DNA of 64,000 nucleotides from NCBI GenBank assembly GCA_917880885.1, contig OU862917.1:27454104-27518103 (forward strand), given 5' to 3'. This DNA comes from Limnephilus marmoratus (lineage: Eukaryota; Arthropoda; Insecta; Trichoptera; Limnephilidae). Position 1 is the first letter of the stretch, and every line of letters begins with the position of its first letter. Shown piece by piece: positions 21,529 through 32,351 of the stretch. Both the position numbers and the translations under genes were made by a program. Below the pieces are notes generated by a model. That model saw nothing but the letters and a program-made list of their open reading frames with translations, searched no databases and was not told the origin of the DNA.

Positions 21529-21794
21529 TATAGGTAGGTACTTTATTGCTTGTCTAATTTTGAAAACATTATATTAATAATTTTATAATGTTCACAGCAC
21601 ACAGATAAGTTTCAATTTTGAAAATATCACACTTCTAGATGCTAGTTACATAGTCTATCGGCCATATGAAGAAATATTTTCCAACTATGTTTAAAAGCGG
21701 TGAATTTTTAATTTTTGTTCTTATAAGAGCGAATATTTTCGCTTACGGGGGAGAAGGGAGGTGGGGGTTGGCTAGAGAATTTCAGAGAAAGTGT

Positions 21795-22140
21795 TTTTTT
21801 TTTTACATTAGCTCCACACAGGAGGCCCTGAGAAAAATAATTCCCCTCAGGGCCTGTTATCTTTGGGATGCTGTGGACGTATTAATCCATCCCTCCCACT
21901 GCGGTGCAAGGCGATATTCCGAGAGAGTAATGCTGAAGAAATCAAAGGGACTCCCTCAACCATTCTCTCCAGATCCGGTCTGACACGCAGAAGGTGAGCA
22001 GACGCATCCGCCGCCAAGACCTGGATAAACCTCACTCCATGAACCCAGGCACCCCTGCTAAGTCACGCAACGTAGCGAACCACTTGGGGTGACATATGTC
22101 AGAGGTGTTGAGATATCTAATAAATGGCTCCCGGGGCGGC
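21795..22140 (-). repeat. Repeat family C, nearly complete
   Basis: It matches 30375-30840 in inverse orientation almost end to end. On the minus strand one frame (22035-21847) encodes ADASAHLLRVRPDLERMVEG and then RNIALHRSGRDG-IRP; the same residues appear at 30518 onward. A shared reading frame suggests the family derives from coding sequence, perhaps a LINE end. I cannot name it. Confidence 0.6.
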
Positions 22141-22319
22141 GGTACCTACCCATACCCGCCTCCCGTGTTTGTTATTTTTGTAATACGAAAAATGGATAGA
22201 AAAAAGGCCTACCTTCCCCCCCCTCTTCTCACTCCCCCTCTCTCACCATCCCCTCTACCCCCCCCCCCTCTCACCCCCCCTCGGATCCCCTCCTCAGCCA
22301 CACCTCTCCACCTCTTCTC

Positions 22320-22450
22320 AACTCTCCTTCAACCTCCCTCCCTTGGGAGCTGTTGGGACTCTTGTGCAGTATTCACATAATAATAATTTACAATAAAAAA
22401 AATATTTAAAAAAAAAATTGGAGTAGTTAGGACTCTTGTGCGGTGTCGGA
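22320..22450 (-). repeat. Repeat family A, two partial pieces
   Basis: GGGAGCTGTTGGGACTCTTG and, 90 bases on, GGAGTAGTTAGGACTCTTG are inverted copies of the family A start. The C-rich stretch just before (22205-22300) resembles the pyrimidine tract beside the 34375 copy. Confidence 0.45.
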
Positions 22451-22495
22451 ACAATAATTTTTATTTTTTTAATTTTTTTATTATTCACGGGTCTA

Positions 22496-22670
22496 AGGGG
22501 GCATACATTAATTACGTGAGAAAAGGGGGGAGGGGGGGGGGGGGGTCCAGCAAAATCTCAGGTTACTTGAAAAGAATATATTAAATGGCCCAAATTAATC
22601 TCACCAAGGCGGGGGGGAGGGGTCGAGATTGGAAGAATAACTGCTCACGTAATTATTAATGTGTGCCCCC
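22496..22670. mobile_element. TA-flanked MITE with G-rich interior
   Basis: Left AGGGGGCATACATTAATTACG, inverted on the right as CGTAATTATTAATGTGTGCC; TA at 22494-22495 and 22671-22672. The core ATTAATYACGTGA is shared with 95-384, so the two are related. Confidence 0.7.
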
Positions 22671-22959
22671 TAATACAAAAATATCATACAATAAATGTCA
22701 TACACAAACACTTCGCCACCTCACACTTCACGGCTCTTATACAAAAATGTCATACGATACACGTACCACCTCACACCTCACCACCTCATACATTTGTCAC
22801 GTGACATGTCATGTAGGGCCTCACAACCTCATACATTTGTCCCATACGTGACATGACATGTAGTGCCTCCCACCTCATACATTTGTAGTAATACAAAGAA
22901 AAAGAGTTGGTACAAATACATTTGGTGAGGTGGGGGGATATTTTACGTTTTTGTATGGG

Positions 22960-23335
22960 ACATTCCGATAGAGATAAACGGAGACTAGAGGCTTTTGAGA
23001 TGTGGTCCTATAGAAGACTATTAGGAATTTTCCTGGAGAGACCACATTACAAATGAGGAGGTTCTCCAAAGAATCGAAGGAGGAAGGCACCTGCTCTGGA
23101 CCTTGTCCGAAAGGCGCGCAAGATGGATCGGCCATGTAATAAGACAAGAAGGCCTCTTACATGCCATAATGGAGGGTATGACCGAGGGAACAAACTCTAG
23201 GGGACGCCCACGCCAAGAGTACCTGGAGGACGTGTGCTGCTCATCATATGCAGACTTCAAAAGAGCCGCACAAGACAGGGAAGAGTGGAAGAGACGAATA
23301 GATGAAATTGCTGCAAACCAATCCCAGGATTGAAA
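22960..23335 (+). pseudogene. LINE C-terminal fragment, frameshifted
   Basis: The frame reads WSYRRLLGI, then, after a one-base shift, SWRDHITNEEVLQRI, RRARWIGHVIRQEGLLHAIM, EGMTEGTNSRGRPRQEYLED and ends with EEWKRRIDEIA and a stop. This is the far C-terminus of the reverse-transcriptase ORF found in many arthropod non-LTR retrotransposons (the R-W-I-GH-R....GR...G-RGRPR...LED pattern). The 5' part is gone. Clade is uncertain. Confidence 0.8.
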
Positions 23336-23590
23336 CCTGAGAGAGAGATGGGACATTTGAGGTGCCTCTTGAATGAGGTACTCAACACTAGTTCGCACAA
23401 CGGAATAGTAGGTACAATAAAAATCATAATCGTAAATGAGGATTTATTTCTTTAAACCCGGCAAATTTTGTGGCATTAATTTAATGAAGTAAGCATTGAT
23501 TATGGAACGTGGTTAAAACTAAGTATTAACAATAATTATTTACTTTCTGTCTAATAATTTTCGTTATTCACAAATCGTTTTATTATAATA

Positions 23591-24270
23591 CTAGCTGACC
23601 TGGAGAACTTCGTACCGCCTCAGAATCAATAACGGTTATGTTAACTTATTAGCTGAATAAAATTCAGTTTTTTTTATTAAGTTAAAGATTACACAATGAA
23701 GCAATTATCGATGCGCAACTGTCCGTGTTTTGTTTTTGTCAGTATCAGAGATGGTTGTGTACGGATTTATTTATAAAGATATTAATGTATTTTTTTACAT
23801 TTCAACGAATTGCGTTTCATTTTCTATATATGTTTGAGGTAGATTTATTATAATTATTGTATTTTTCCTTTGGAAGAGTGCAGACATACGTTCACCGTTT
23901 GTCCCATTTTCATCTGTGTGTGTGAGAAAGAGGGGCAGCAATTTATGTTTAAAAAGAAAAGTAAAACAATCAGCGCTTTGACATTTGACGTTTTTTAATT
24001 TTTGGAATTCACTCAATTCAATATTATACTTATCACAATATTTCTGCAGCTCTTTCAAAATATGAAATTTCTTTCCAAACAAAATGTATGAGGAAAAGAA
24101 TTTTCTTAATAATAATTTTTTTCGTGAATTTTTCCAATGTTTTAATAGCTATTGTGCTATTCGGGGCGGAGACAAATCCAACAAATCAAAGATCATAAAA
24201 ATCGGTCCAGACGTTCTGGAGTTATAAATGGTGTAACTAACCCGACTTCATTTTATATACATACATACAT
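23591..24270 (-). mobile_element. Helitron-like element, CTAG end
   Basis: CTAGCTGACCTGG at 23591 has the same inverted Helitron 3' end as 19977 and 21190, but differs after it (AACTTCGTACCGCC). The other side ends with ATCGGTCCAGACGTTCTGG and TATAAATGGTGTAACTAACC, a block usual near the 5' end. The 5' terminus was not found. A 95-codon frame inside (24082-23795) is probably chance. Confidence 0.45.
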
Positions 24271-24283
24271 AAATGATTCCAGA

Positions 24284-24462
24284 TACTAATATCTACAGCC
24301 TGTATGTCGGACGAATATCTATAGCTATTAGGTTGGACTAATATCTATGAACTTCAGAGTGAGGACTAATATCTACAGAGCTAAGGTCGGACGAATATCT
24401 ATGACGGTCCCAGTGGTGACTAATATCTATGGAGCGTAGGTTGGACTAATATCTACAGAGGG
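24284..24462. repeat. Degenerate tandem repeat, GGACTAATATCTA
   Basis: Seven diverged units of about 26-28 bases, each with GG(A/T)C(T/G)AATATCTA(T/C). Non-coding. Confidence 0.75.
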
Positions 24463-24889
24463 CAGCTGAGCAAGAGGTTGTACGAAAAAGCATAAATTAC
24501 TTCAATTACGTAATTATCTACTAATTACGTAAAGGCTTAAACGTTTAAAGTACGTACATGAAGTTTTTGCATAATATTACGTATTTTGCTGTTTACGAGG
24601 ACAATAATTTATTGAACAAACGTGGAGGTCATAATACAAAGATATTTAGTTATTTCGAAATACACGGCACCACAACCTAACCTAACCTAACTGACATAGA
24701 AATGGTCATGGTAACAGACTTAATAATTTAGAAGCACTCGAAATAAAGATAGCTGTTAAAACAAAAACCCAAATCAATCCTTAATAATCAGCCTAAATGT
24801 GTCCAATAATCCGATATTAGGGATTTTTACATACATACATACATACATACATAAATTAAGTTTTTAAAACTTAATTTATTGCAATATGC
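24463..24889. other. Intergenic DNA with simple repeats
   Basis: CCTAACCTAACCTAAC near 24677-24694 is three insect telomere-type units. (ACAT)n lies at 24831-24852. No gene is seen. Confidence 0.5.
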
Positions 24890-25350
24890 AATACATAATA
24901 CATACTTGCATGTTATATAGTTTTTCTCTTATGTTGTCAACCAGGTTGAAAAACGTAGTTTCGAGAAAAACGCATTGAAAGTTTTGCTGAAGGATAATAA
25001 TGCATCATACAAACTGTTTAAAACTTTCTTTAAATTTTCTTAGAATTTCCTTAAAACTTTAGGTGATAGCATTATTAACAAATGCATCTTTTAGAAAATG
25101 AAAAAAAAACATGACAGTTTTTTTTTACAGTGCCCTGCTGCCTTAAAGCCTTGTTTAGGATTTGATCAAGGGAACATGGAGGCGCTTGGAGGTCCTCCAG
25201 GACCAGAGCCCCGTGGGATTTGAATAAAAATCTTGTAATAATAATCTTTACATCAACTTTTTAAACAAGGGGGAGGGGGGGGGGGGGGGGGGGGGGGCTC
25301 ATTCAGCTTTGCCGCCCCAGGCCCCTGACGGGCTTAGTCCGCCAAATAGG
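24890..25350 (-). mobile_element. hAT-like element, one end only
   Basis: The right part ends GACGGGCTTAGTCCGCCA, the complement of the hAT-like end at 36968 (GTGGCGGACTAAGCCCG). The shared blocks GTTGTCAACCAGGTTG, TTTTGCTGAAGGATAAT, CCTTGTTTAGGATTTGATCAAGG follow in the same order as in 36968-38715. A G-run of more than 20 bases lies at about 25273-25297. The left end is missing. Confidence 0.6.
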
Positions 25351-26724
25351 TAGGTAATAATGACGAGAGAAAAATCTTCGGTAGGTACCTACTTACCTAC
25401 TAATAAATCTGTGTATTTATTTTGTTGTGAGATTCATTAGGAGCGTTTAACAAGCCAGCGGCTGAAAATCCACATTTCGTCGAAAGTTTTTCTTACGATC
25501 ATGCAGAGCGGTTCCAACGAGAAAGATTAATTATTCTCCCTACCAGCTTTTTAAAATTATAACTCAACATCGATTTTATTTCATTCAAATGCTTTAATTT
25601 ATACCTACATCCAAAAATGCTGAAAGGCGTGATGATAAAACTATTAAAATTATGTACTTTTTGTAATTATTTTTTGATTATAAGTATTTATCATTTTTCC
25701 ATAATGTCTAGGTTAAATAAGAATGTAAAAAAAATTGAAATATATTAGTTTGTAAGTGCGCAAGTAAATACACAATCGGACCAATTTTCGTCCAGAAACA
25801 CATGTACGCATATATTTTTTAATGATTTCATTTAAACTTAAATTAAAATTCTGAAACATGCGTTTTCCAGACAATGTATTGATTTATTTTACTGCATGAT
25901 TATATGATTTTAAATGGATGTTGTATAATACAAAATCTTTTTTTTAAATATAACAAATCTGCCAACGACCTATAGTATAACCTTATTATACTAAAAATAA
26001 ACATTTTTTCTCAAAATTTAAAACATGCGCTTCCCAGATAAAAGAACAATCTTTCGAAATCAATTTATATTTTTTTGTGGAAAAGAGTCAATACGTCTAA
26101 AATCTGATTTAAAAATAAACATATTTCTGGTTTTCTCTGGTTATACCATATTAATTAATAATGTATCACGCCTTACCTATCTATCTCTTGAAATGGTTTA
26201 CATTTTTAAAAAGTTAAAGATAAAATATTGAGGAAAATTACCTACCAGTTAATTTATTTTTAAAAAACCTACAGATCGACATACTTATCCAGGCAGTTGA
26301 GAGTGTCGTCATTATAAAAGAATTATGCATTTACAAAATATAGTTTCCAACCAATGGAGTAACTAACTATTTTTGAAATCCATTATTTTGTACTCACAAA
26401 ATCTACATTCGTGACGCCACCGGCTGCAAAGTTAACCATGTCAAGCTGTACTAAAATGTTTTAGTCAGCTTCCAGTACCCACCTATGTAGGAACTTTATA
26501 AATGAATGAATGGTGGCACAAGGCCTCATTTCCCAATGATCCTAAAAATCGATTTCATTTTCTCAAATTGGTTTGAGCAATTTATAATTGAATCGTTTCA
26601 AAATCGACTAGGTATCATTTTTGTCATTTTTATTACAGACAGCATAAAATTAATGACATTATTTTCTGTTGGGATGATGAAATAGGAAATCGATAAAGAA
26701 ACGCTGCAATGAAAAAGTTTATAA
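25351..26724. other. AT-rich intergenic stretch
   Basis: No gene, structured repeat or RNA is recognised. Two related AT-rich blocks (around 25850-25990 and 25990-26030) share AAAACATGCGYTTYCCAGA, perhaps a small diverged duplication. Confidence 0.45.
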
Positions 26725-26730
26725 TTTATT
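26725..26730 (-). terminator. Polyadenylation signal of the proline-rich gene
   Basis: AATAAA on the minus strand, about 115 bases after the stop codon at 26844. Confidence 0.55.
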
Positions 26731-26843
26731 TATCAATGTACAATAATATGGGGTAAAATAAATTACAATGAGCAAAACAAAACTTAACAAATACAAAATA
26801 GTAGTGCTCATCTGTAAACACACACAACAATAATGATTATTTT

Positions 26844-29300
26844 CTAATACTGTTTTTGTTTAACCCTTCTTTCTCTCCTCTTGGGTTTTCTATGAATTGG
26901 TTCAATTATATAACCTACTTGTTTCCCATCTACGCTTTCTACGTGTTGATTATTAGCGGATTCCTCGAGCTTGGTTTCTTGTCCTTTGTAATTTGGATCA
27001 TCCACTTGCGAGGATTGTACATTTGAGGAGTTGTTCTTGTATTCTGTCGTCCGTACTTTGGCGTTTTTGGTTGGAATGGCGTCATCCGCTTTCCAATCGC
27101 TAGCAGACTCCAGGCGTTTCAAATCTGGATAGGGGGTTGGAGAAGGAACTGTGGCCTGGTTGAAAAATTCTTCCTCTTCCGATTTTTTGTTTTGTGTTCC
27201 GTAAAAGTCGTAGGTTTCGTCGTTTTCAGGATTGCCGAAGTAGAAGTCATAATGTTTATCGCTTGATTTAGATATTTTCCTTTCGTCCGATGGTGCTCCT
27301 TCTACTGGTTTTTCTGCTGTATCGATAGTCTCTGCTGGATGTTGTTCTTCTCTGCTAATCTTACGTCTTTGTGCTGAACGTTGTCCTTCTCTACTGGCGA
27401 CCTTTCGACTTTGAGCTGGTTGTTGTCCTCTACTGGTGACCGTTTGTATCTCCCCGTACTCGTTCGATGGATAATTGACACTTCTGGTTGGTTTCGGTAC
27501 TCCTTTGCTGTGTTGTTCGCTTTCGTCGTACATGTAGTAGTCAAACGGAGCAGGATGCCATTGCTGAAACTGCCTTTGTTCCTCGGCCTGTTGGTGAATC
27601 CTATTGGGTTTCGCTACTCTGTATATCGGGGGAACGTTTACAGTGACGGTGTCAATATGTCCAGGATTGTTTTCTGTCGGTGGTAATATCCTAGGAACGA
27701 GACTTTTGTTGGGGTCCTCGGTTGAAGTAGTCCTTTCCGCTGAAGCTTTTCGCCCGTCATTTCTGCGTTTACTGAAGAAGAATTTTTCCGAAGCTTTATC
27801 TTGAGATTTTCCGGAAGGTGGTTGATGGTGATTCAGAGATAGACTTTGGGATAACTGCTCTTTTTGCGTTCTCTGATTGTATTGTTTGAGATACTCCGGT
27901 TTTGCAACTCCGTGTGCGTTGTAGTCAGTATCAGGTCTGGGGCTGGCTTGAACATTGGCGGATCTTCCGCGTTGGTATCCCGCATTAGACTTAGGGTGTG
28001 ACACGACACTGGTGAACTGCGTAGGTTTCCTTGATTCCCGTGAGTTTTTCCAAAAGGCGTTGATAGCCTCACCAAACTGAGCATTTAGTGCAACTTCCTT
28101 ACTTCTGTCTGGCTGTGAATCAGCTTGGTTCTGACGGATCATGGTTTCTTCCCCATCATAATTAGGGTAATCCGGTTGCCTCGTACCTCTATCATCGTCA
28201 TATTGCGGTGGTGGTTGCCTCGCACCTCTCTCATCCGCATATTGTTGGGGGGGTTGTCCTGTACCTCCGTCATCTGCATATTGTTGTTGTGGTTGAACGG
28301 TTCCCCTATCATCTTCATATTCCTCGTCGTCATAATCCGGTCTCCTAGTTTGAATACCGTAGTTCGCTCTCTCTCTCTCGTAGTCGTAGTCTCTCGGAGC
28401 TTGACCCCCGCGGAAGTAATGATCGGCGTCAGCAGCTGACAGTCTCTGCGTCACACCATCCCCGTGGTCGTAAAAAGCATCGATGTATATCTGCGGTTTG
28501 ACAATACCAAGACTTCCCGGTAAAGGGTTTTTGCCTGACCCACTGGGTGGTAATTTAGGGGGTGGTGGGGGAGGTGGTGGTGGTGGCGGTGGAGGAGGTG
28601 GAGGTGGGGGAGGTGGTGGTGGGGGAGGTGGGGGAGGTGGACGTGGAGCACATCCTCCACAGCCTCTCTTCGGAGGTGGTGGTGGAGGCGGTGGGGGAGG
28701 AGGAGGAGGTGGGGGTGGGGGTGGCGCTGCAGCGGGTGGACCAGGGGCTGCTGGAACTGGTAAATTCTTGTTCCAATTAAAATTTAATGAAAAATTGGTG
28801 ACGACGGTTTGTCTCGGTAACGTTGGCGGGGGTGGTCCAGGTGGTGCAGGGGGTGCGGGTGGTGCTGGGGGTGGCGGTGGTGGCGGTGGTGGCGGGGGTG
28901 GAGGTGGACGTGGCCTCCTGCCTAGTATCGGGGGGTAAGCCGGGAAGAGCTGTGGGGGCGGGGGCGGAGGCGGCGGGGGTGGTGGCGGAGGCGCCGGGGG
29001 CGCCGGTGCGGCCGGAGGAGCAGCAGGGGCGGCAGGGGGCGCAGCAGTGAGCTGCACCAAACCACCGGACCTTCTCAACACCTGGTATCCCAGCACATCA
29101 GCCAACCCCCGGAAGACCACCTCCCCAAAGTTTCTCTTGTGTCTCACCACCCCATCGCCGTCGAATTCACCCTCGGCTGGAGCGTCCACCTGCTCCTGTT
29201 CCTCACTCACTTCATCACTGTCCTCGGGGTTCACTAAGTCTTGGGCCACGCACAACTTGCCGACACACACCAGAACACACAATAAGTAAAACGCTCTCAT
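26844..29300 (-). CDS. Secreted poly-proline protein, 818 residues, unrecognised
   Basis: A single long exon, starting at ATG in the context GAACCATGA. Residues 1-19 are a signal peptide (MRAFYLLCVLVCVGKLCVA). An acidic stretch follows (21-50), then a possible dibasic processing site RHKR (53-56) and a short conserved-looking segment NFGEVVFRGLADVLGYQVLR. Residues about 87-252 are extreme poly-proline in four tracts, broken by PILGRRPR, a segment with NFSLNFNW, and KRGCGGCAPR with the only two clustered cysteines. Residues 333-381 have four tandem 13-residue repeats, (D/E)DRGTxQPxxQY-like. The rest is Ser-, Gln- and charge-rich with YDFYFG/YDFYG motifs, ending in a very basic tail (KPKRRERRVKQ). 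It has no transmembrane segment and no known enzyme motif. An extracellular structural role (cuticle, silk, eggshell or glue) is an inference only. Codon use is GC-rich compared with the surroundings, so it looks like a host gene. Confidence 0.85.
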   Translation of the reverse strand: MRAFYLLCVLVCVGKLCVAQDLVNPEDSDEVSEEQEQVDAPAEGEFDGDGVVRHKRNFGEVVFRGLADVLGYQVLRRSGGLVQLTAAPPAAPAAPPAAPAPPAPPPPPPPPPPPPPQLFPAYPPILGRRPRPPPPPPPPPPPPPPAPPAPPAPPGPPPPTLPRQTVVTNFSLNFNWNKNLPVPAAPGPPAAAPPPPPPPPPPPPPPPPPPKRGCGGCAPRPPPPPPPPPPPPPPPPPPPPPPPPPPPPKLPPSGSGKNPLPGSLGIVKPQIYIDAFYDHGDGVTQRLSAADADHYFRGGQAPRDYDYERERANYGIQTRRPDYDDEEYEDDRGTVQPQQQYADDGGTGQPPQQYADERGARQPPPQYDDDRGTRQPDYPNYDGEETMIRQNQADSQPDRSKEVALNAQFGEAINAFWKNSRESRKPTQFTSVVSHPKSNAGYQRGRSANVQASPRPDTDYNAHGVAKPEYLKQYNQRTQKEQLSQSLSLNHHQPPSGKSQDKASEKFFFSKRRNDGRKASAERTTSTEDPNKSLVPRILPPTENNPGHIDTVTVNVPPIYRVAKPNRIHQQAEEQRQFQQWHPAPFDYYMYDESEQHSKGVPKPTRSVNYPSNEYGEIQTVTSRGQQPAQSRKVASREGQRSAQRRKISREEQHPAETIDTAEKPVEGAPSDERKISKSSDKHYDFYFGNPENDETYDFYGTQNKKSEEEEFFNQATVPSPTPYPDLKRLESASDWKADDAIPTKNAKVRTTEYKNNSSNVQSSQVDDPNYKGQETKLEESANNQHVESVDGKQVGYIIEPIHRKPKRRERRVKQKQY

Positions 29301-30374
29301 GGTTCACTTCCTGGTGCCTGCATTATTATGAACACGATACGGAGAGTTATTGACTGAGAAACACTGAACACGTCTGCGGGCCAAAGAGCTGGAACGCAAT
29401 AAGTCAGCTTGTATAGTGTCCCGACAGTTTTACTCGGTGATAATTTGCCATGAAGAAATGTACGAGAAACTGGACAAGTTGCACAAGGCGACACGATCAT
29501 AATTTCGCACATAAAAAACTACCATTACCTCCGGCTGAAAGGGTTTCGGTTGATTGACTCCGCCATGATGAAAGAAAGTGCTTTGAGTACAGCTTCATTT
29601 TAATTTGACATTGTACGAATGATTGGAATCGTATCAGCGACCGATCTCCCAATGGACGTAAATTGAATTATTGTTAACGCACTTTTGCGGTGACTTTATT
29701 TGGCAAATGTAAACAATTTATGAGATTTAGCCAATTAAATAATGAAAACAAACGTCTGCTCTACTTTCAGAAGCATCTTTGGTAATATTTTACAATGATT
29801 TGAATGTTTTTTGCACACTTTTATCTTGGTGGTATTTAGAATTTTACAATCGGTTCTCAATCACTTTCTTCTACTTTTGTTACAGAAGTTTTGTGTTTTA
29901 TTGTTATTATTTTTCTTATCTCTCTTTATATTTTTGTTTATACGTTAAGTATACTGTTATTTCTAAATATTTTTAATATCTCTACAAAGAGAAGAAAATG
30001 TTCTTTGCATCTGTTTGCGCATCCTGTTAACATTTTTAAGTGCATTTTCGTTCCTTACAATTTATTTCTTAACTTTTCACGTTAATACTCTGTACATATA
30101 TGTTCCGAAACAATAAATAATAATATAAAATTGCATACCCAATTTGTAGATCAAAATTATAGACTTTTCTACTACAGTATTATTGGGGTTAATATTTTCT
30201 GAAGAACAATATATTATATATCGCTCGGTGGTAGATTTTATCTTTGTTTTTTGTCGGTGATTTTCATTTAAAAATGTGTTATGAAAATCAGCCAATTTAA
30301 TTTAATAATAGCTAGGTATAGATTACATTCCTGGACGACACAACAATGTTATTTGCACCATCTCTTTTATCAAT
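29301..30374. other. 5' flank of the proline-rich gene, then AT-rich DNA
   Basis: Upstream of the start codon (minus strand) there is a TATA-like CTATACAAG at 29408-29416 and an insect-type initiator TCAGT at 29363-29367, but their spacing (about 48 bases) is longer than usual. Bases 29520-30374 hold no identified feature. Confidence 0.35.
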
Positions 30375-30840
30375 GCAATTTGGGTGGCGGGTATGGATAC
30401 CGTCGCCCCGGGAACAATTTATTGGATGACCAACACATCTGCCATAGGTCACCCCAAGTGGTTCGCTACGTTTGGTGACTTAGCAGAGGTGCCCGGGTTC
30501 ATGGTATTGTCCAGATATTGGCGGCGGATGCGTCTGCCCACCAGCTGCGTGGCAGGCCAGATCGGGAGAGAATGGTAGAGGGGATCCCTTTGACTTCTAC
30601 AGCCGTACTCCCTCGGAACATCGCCTTGCACCGCAGTGGGAGAGATGGATTCATACGTCCGTTACTTCTGGACACACTGACTCCCAGATTCCTACCCACC
30701 TATAATACCCTTTTCCTCCCCAGAACTTCCCCTCATTCCTTTCCTAAAAAGATCCTCCACACAGCATCCCCAAAGATGACAGAGGCCCTAAGGGGAATTA
30801 TTTCCTCAGTTCCTTCTGTGTGGAGCTAATGTAAAAAAAT
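30375..30840 (+). repeat. Repeat family C, longest copy
   Basis: Runs from GGCGGGTATGGATACCGTCG to TGTGTGGAGCTAATGTAA. Other copies: 21055-21150 (+), 21795-22140 (-), 55385-55545 (-). One frame from 30518 keeps the residues ADASAH-LR-RPD-ERMVEG shared with the copy at 21847-22035, which argues for an origin in coding sequence. Function unknown. Confidence 0.65.
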
Positions 30841-30894
30841 GGAAATAATAATAGGTAAATAAGTAGAGGTCTCAAAAACTTTCTAATAAATTTT

Positions 30895-30990
30895 CTCACC
30901 CCCCCCCCCCTCTTATCCCCCCCTAGGATCTAACCCCCTACCTTAGGGTAGAAACCCCCCTTGTGAATGCTATAGCTACGCCCTTGGTTG
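30895..30990 (-). repeat. C-rich transposon end, TAGCTACGCCCTTG type
   Basis: GCTATAGCTACGCCCTTG at its right side is the complement of the start of 48673-48950 (CAAGGGCGTAGCTATAGC). A run of 12-13 C precedes it. Bases 30991-31690 have no clear element; TCCTCTCCTGTCGGGGGTTG at 31322 resembles LINE ends seen in other insects. Confidence 0.4.
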
Positions 30991-31690
30991 TAACCGAATT
31001 ATCGAAGGAACTTATGTTTTAAAGATACGTTATATTTACAAACTAGACTAACTAGACATACCATAACCCAACTATAATTCGGTATCCACTTACTATGTAA
31101 AAACAATAAAATTCTGGGCAGAGGAACTGAACTAGATCTCAAATAATAATAATTTGTTGTGTAATTCAGGTTCAATGATTTGATCGCCATGTCGCAAAGA
31201 AATGCAGAAGTCACGCTTGAGTAAAAAAGATAATTCAAAAACGATTGAGAGTTCGGCCCTTTTCTGAAGGTTGTTATACAGCATGATACTTTAATAAGTT
31301 GTTCTTCTTCCTCTGGTTTCCTCTCCTGTCGGGGGTTGGCTATCATCGGGTAACTCGCATCAACTATCTACTAGAAAAAATACCTTTTTCAGTTGATTCG
31401 CCCCTGATAGGTGCAGTTATCTGCAGCAAAAACCCTTAGGTCTGCTGTGTGTTTCTGAGAGTTCGCGAAACCGGTTAAGGTCATAATAAAAAGGCATTTC
31501 CAATGAGAAGGACGTGTTTAATCGAAGGATTTATTACGAAAGCTGTAAGAATTTTTATTAATTAATCACGCTAAAATTGACCTTGATTTAACGTTTAACG
31601 GATTTGCATTGCAACAGAGTTTTTATGGGATAGAAGTAAAAACATTCAGAGTGTTAATTGTAAAATGGTAATCGTATTTAATTTTAAAGG

Positions 31691-32351
31691 AGGTGATTGA
31701 TTTGATTGCACAATTTAAAGACAACTACTCATACGAAGTGGTTGATCAATTCACCTACCTGGGCTCCAGTCTGACAGAGAACAATGAGGATCCAGCAGAA
31801 ATTAGAAGGAGAATCACAGCAGCCAACAAAACATACTTCTCTTTGCTGCCAGTGTTTAAGTCACGTAGCATCCACAGGAAAACCAAAGTAACCATATATA
31901 AGACCATTGTCAGAACTGCATTAGCGTATGGTATGGATGTGGGGCGCTGACACTGACGGCAAAGATGGCTGAAATGCTGGACACTTTTGAAAGAAAACTG
32001 TTGAGAAGAATATGTGGACCCGTGAAAGAGGGGGAAAAGTGGCGCATCCGGCACAACAAAGAACTGTATGACATATATCAGGCCCCTAACATCTCAGCCC
32101 ATTTGAGATTTCTCAGGTTGAGATGGGATGGGCAGGTACGGGAATGCCGGACACACGCGTCCCAAAAAGAATTATGACTGGACACCCAGTTGGAAAGAGA
32201 AAAGTGGGAAGACCCAGACTGAGGTGGGAATGGCGAGGTAAGAGGGGATGCAGCACAGCTTTTCCAAATAACAAACTGGAAGTCAGCCGCTGAGGACAGG
32301 AGGAGTTGGAGGCAAATGTTGCGGGAGGCCAAAGCTCGTTATGGGCTGTAG
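31691..32351 (+). pseudogene. LINE reverse-transcriptase C-terminal fragment
   Basis: Reads VDQFTYLGSSLTEN, then AEIRRRITAANKTYFSLLPV, SRSIHRKTKVTIYKTIVRTA, then after a one-base frameshift near 31940, FERKLLRRICGPVKEGEKWR, IRHNKELYDIY and LRFLRLRWDGQV. This is the standard C-terminal part of an RTE/Nimb-type non-LTR retrotransposon ORF2 (F.YLGS, I..RI..A, RK.KV.IYKT, FERK.LRRI.GP, LRW.G.V). Stops follow. The RT catalytic core and the endonuclease are absent: a 5'-truncated dead copy. Ends near a (GAGA)n run at 32362. Confidence 0.88.

Noticed and set aside
23795..24082. 95-residue ORF on the minus strand
   Set aside because: Lies within a Helitron-like element, no recognisable motif, and AT-rich codon use like the surroundings.
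24677..24694. Telomeric repeat (CCTAA)n
   Set aside because: Only three units, inside ordinary intergenic DNA; reported only as a short interstitial match.
28483..29050. Poly-glycine ORFs of up to 151 residues on the + strand
   Set aside because: Antisense shadows of the poly-proline codons of the minus-strand gene.
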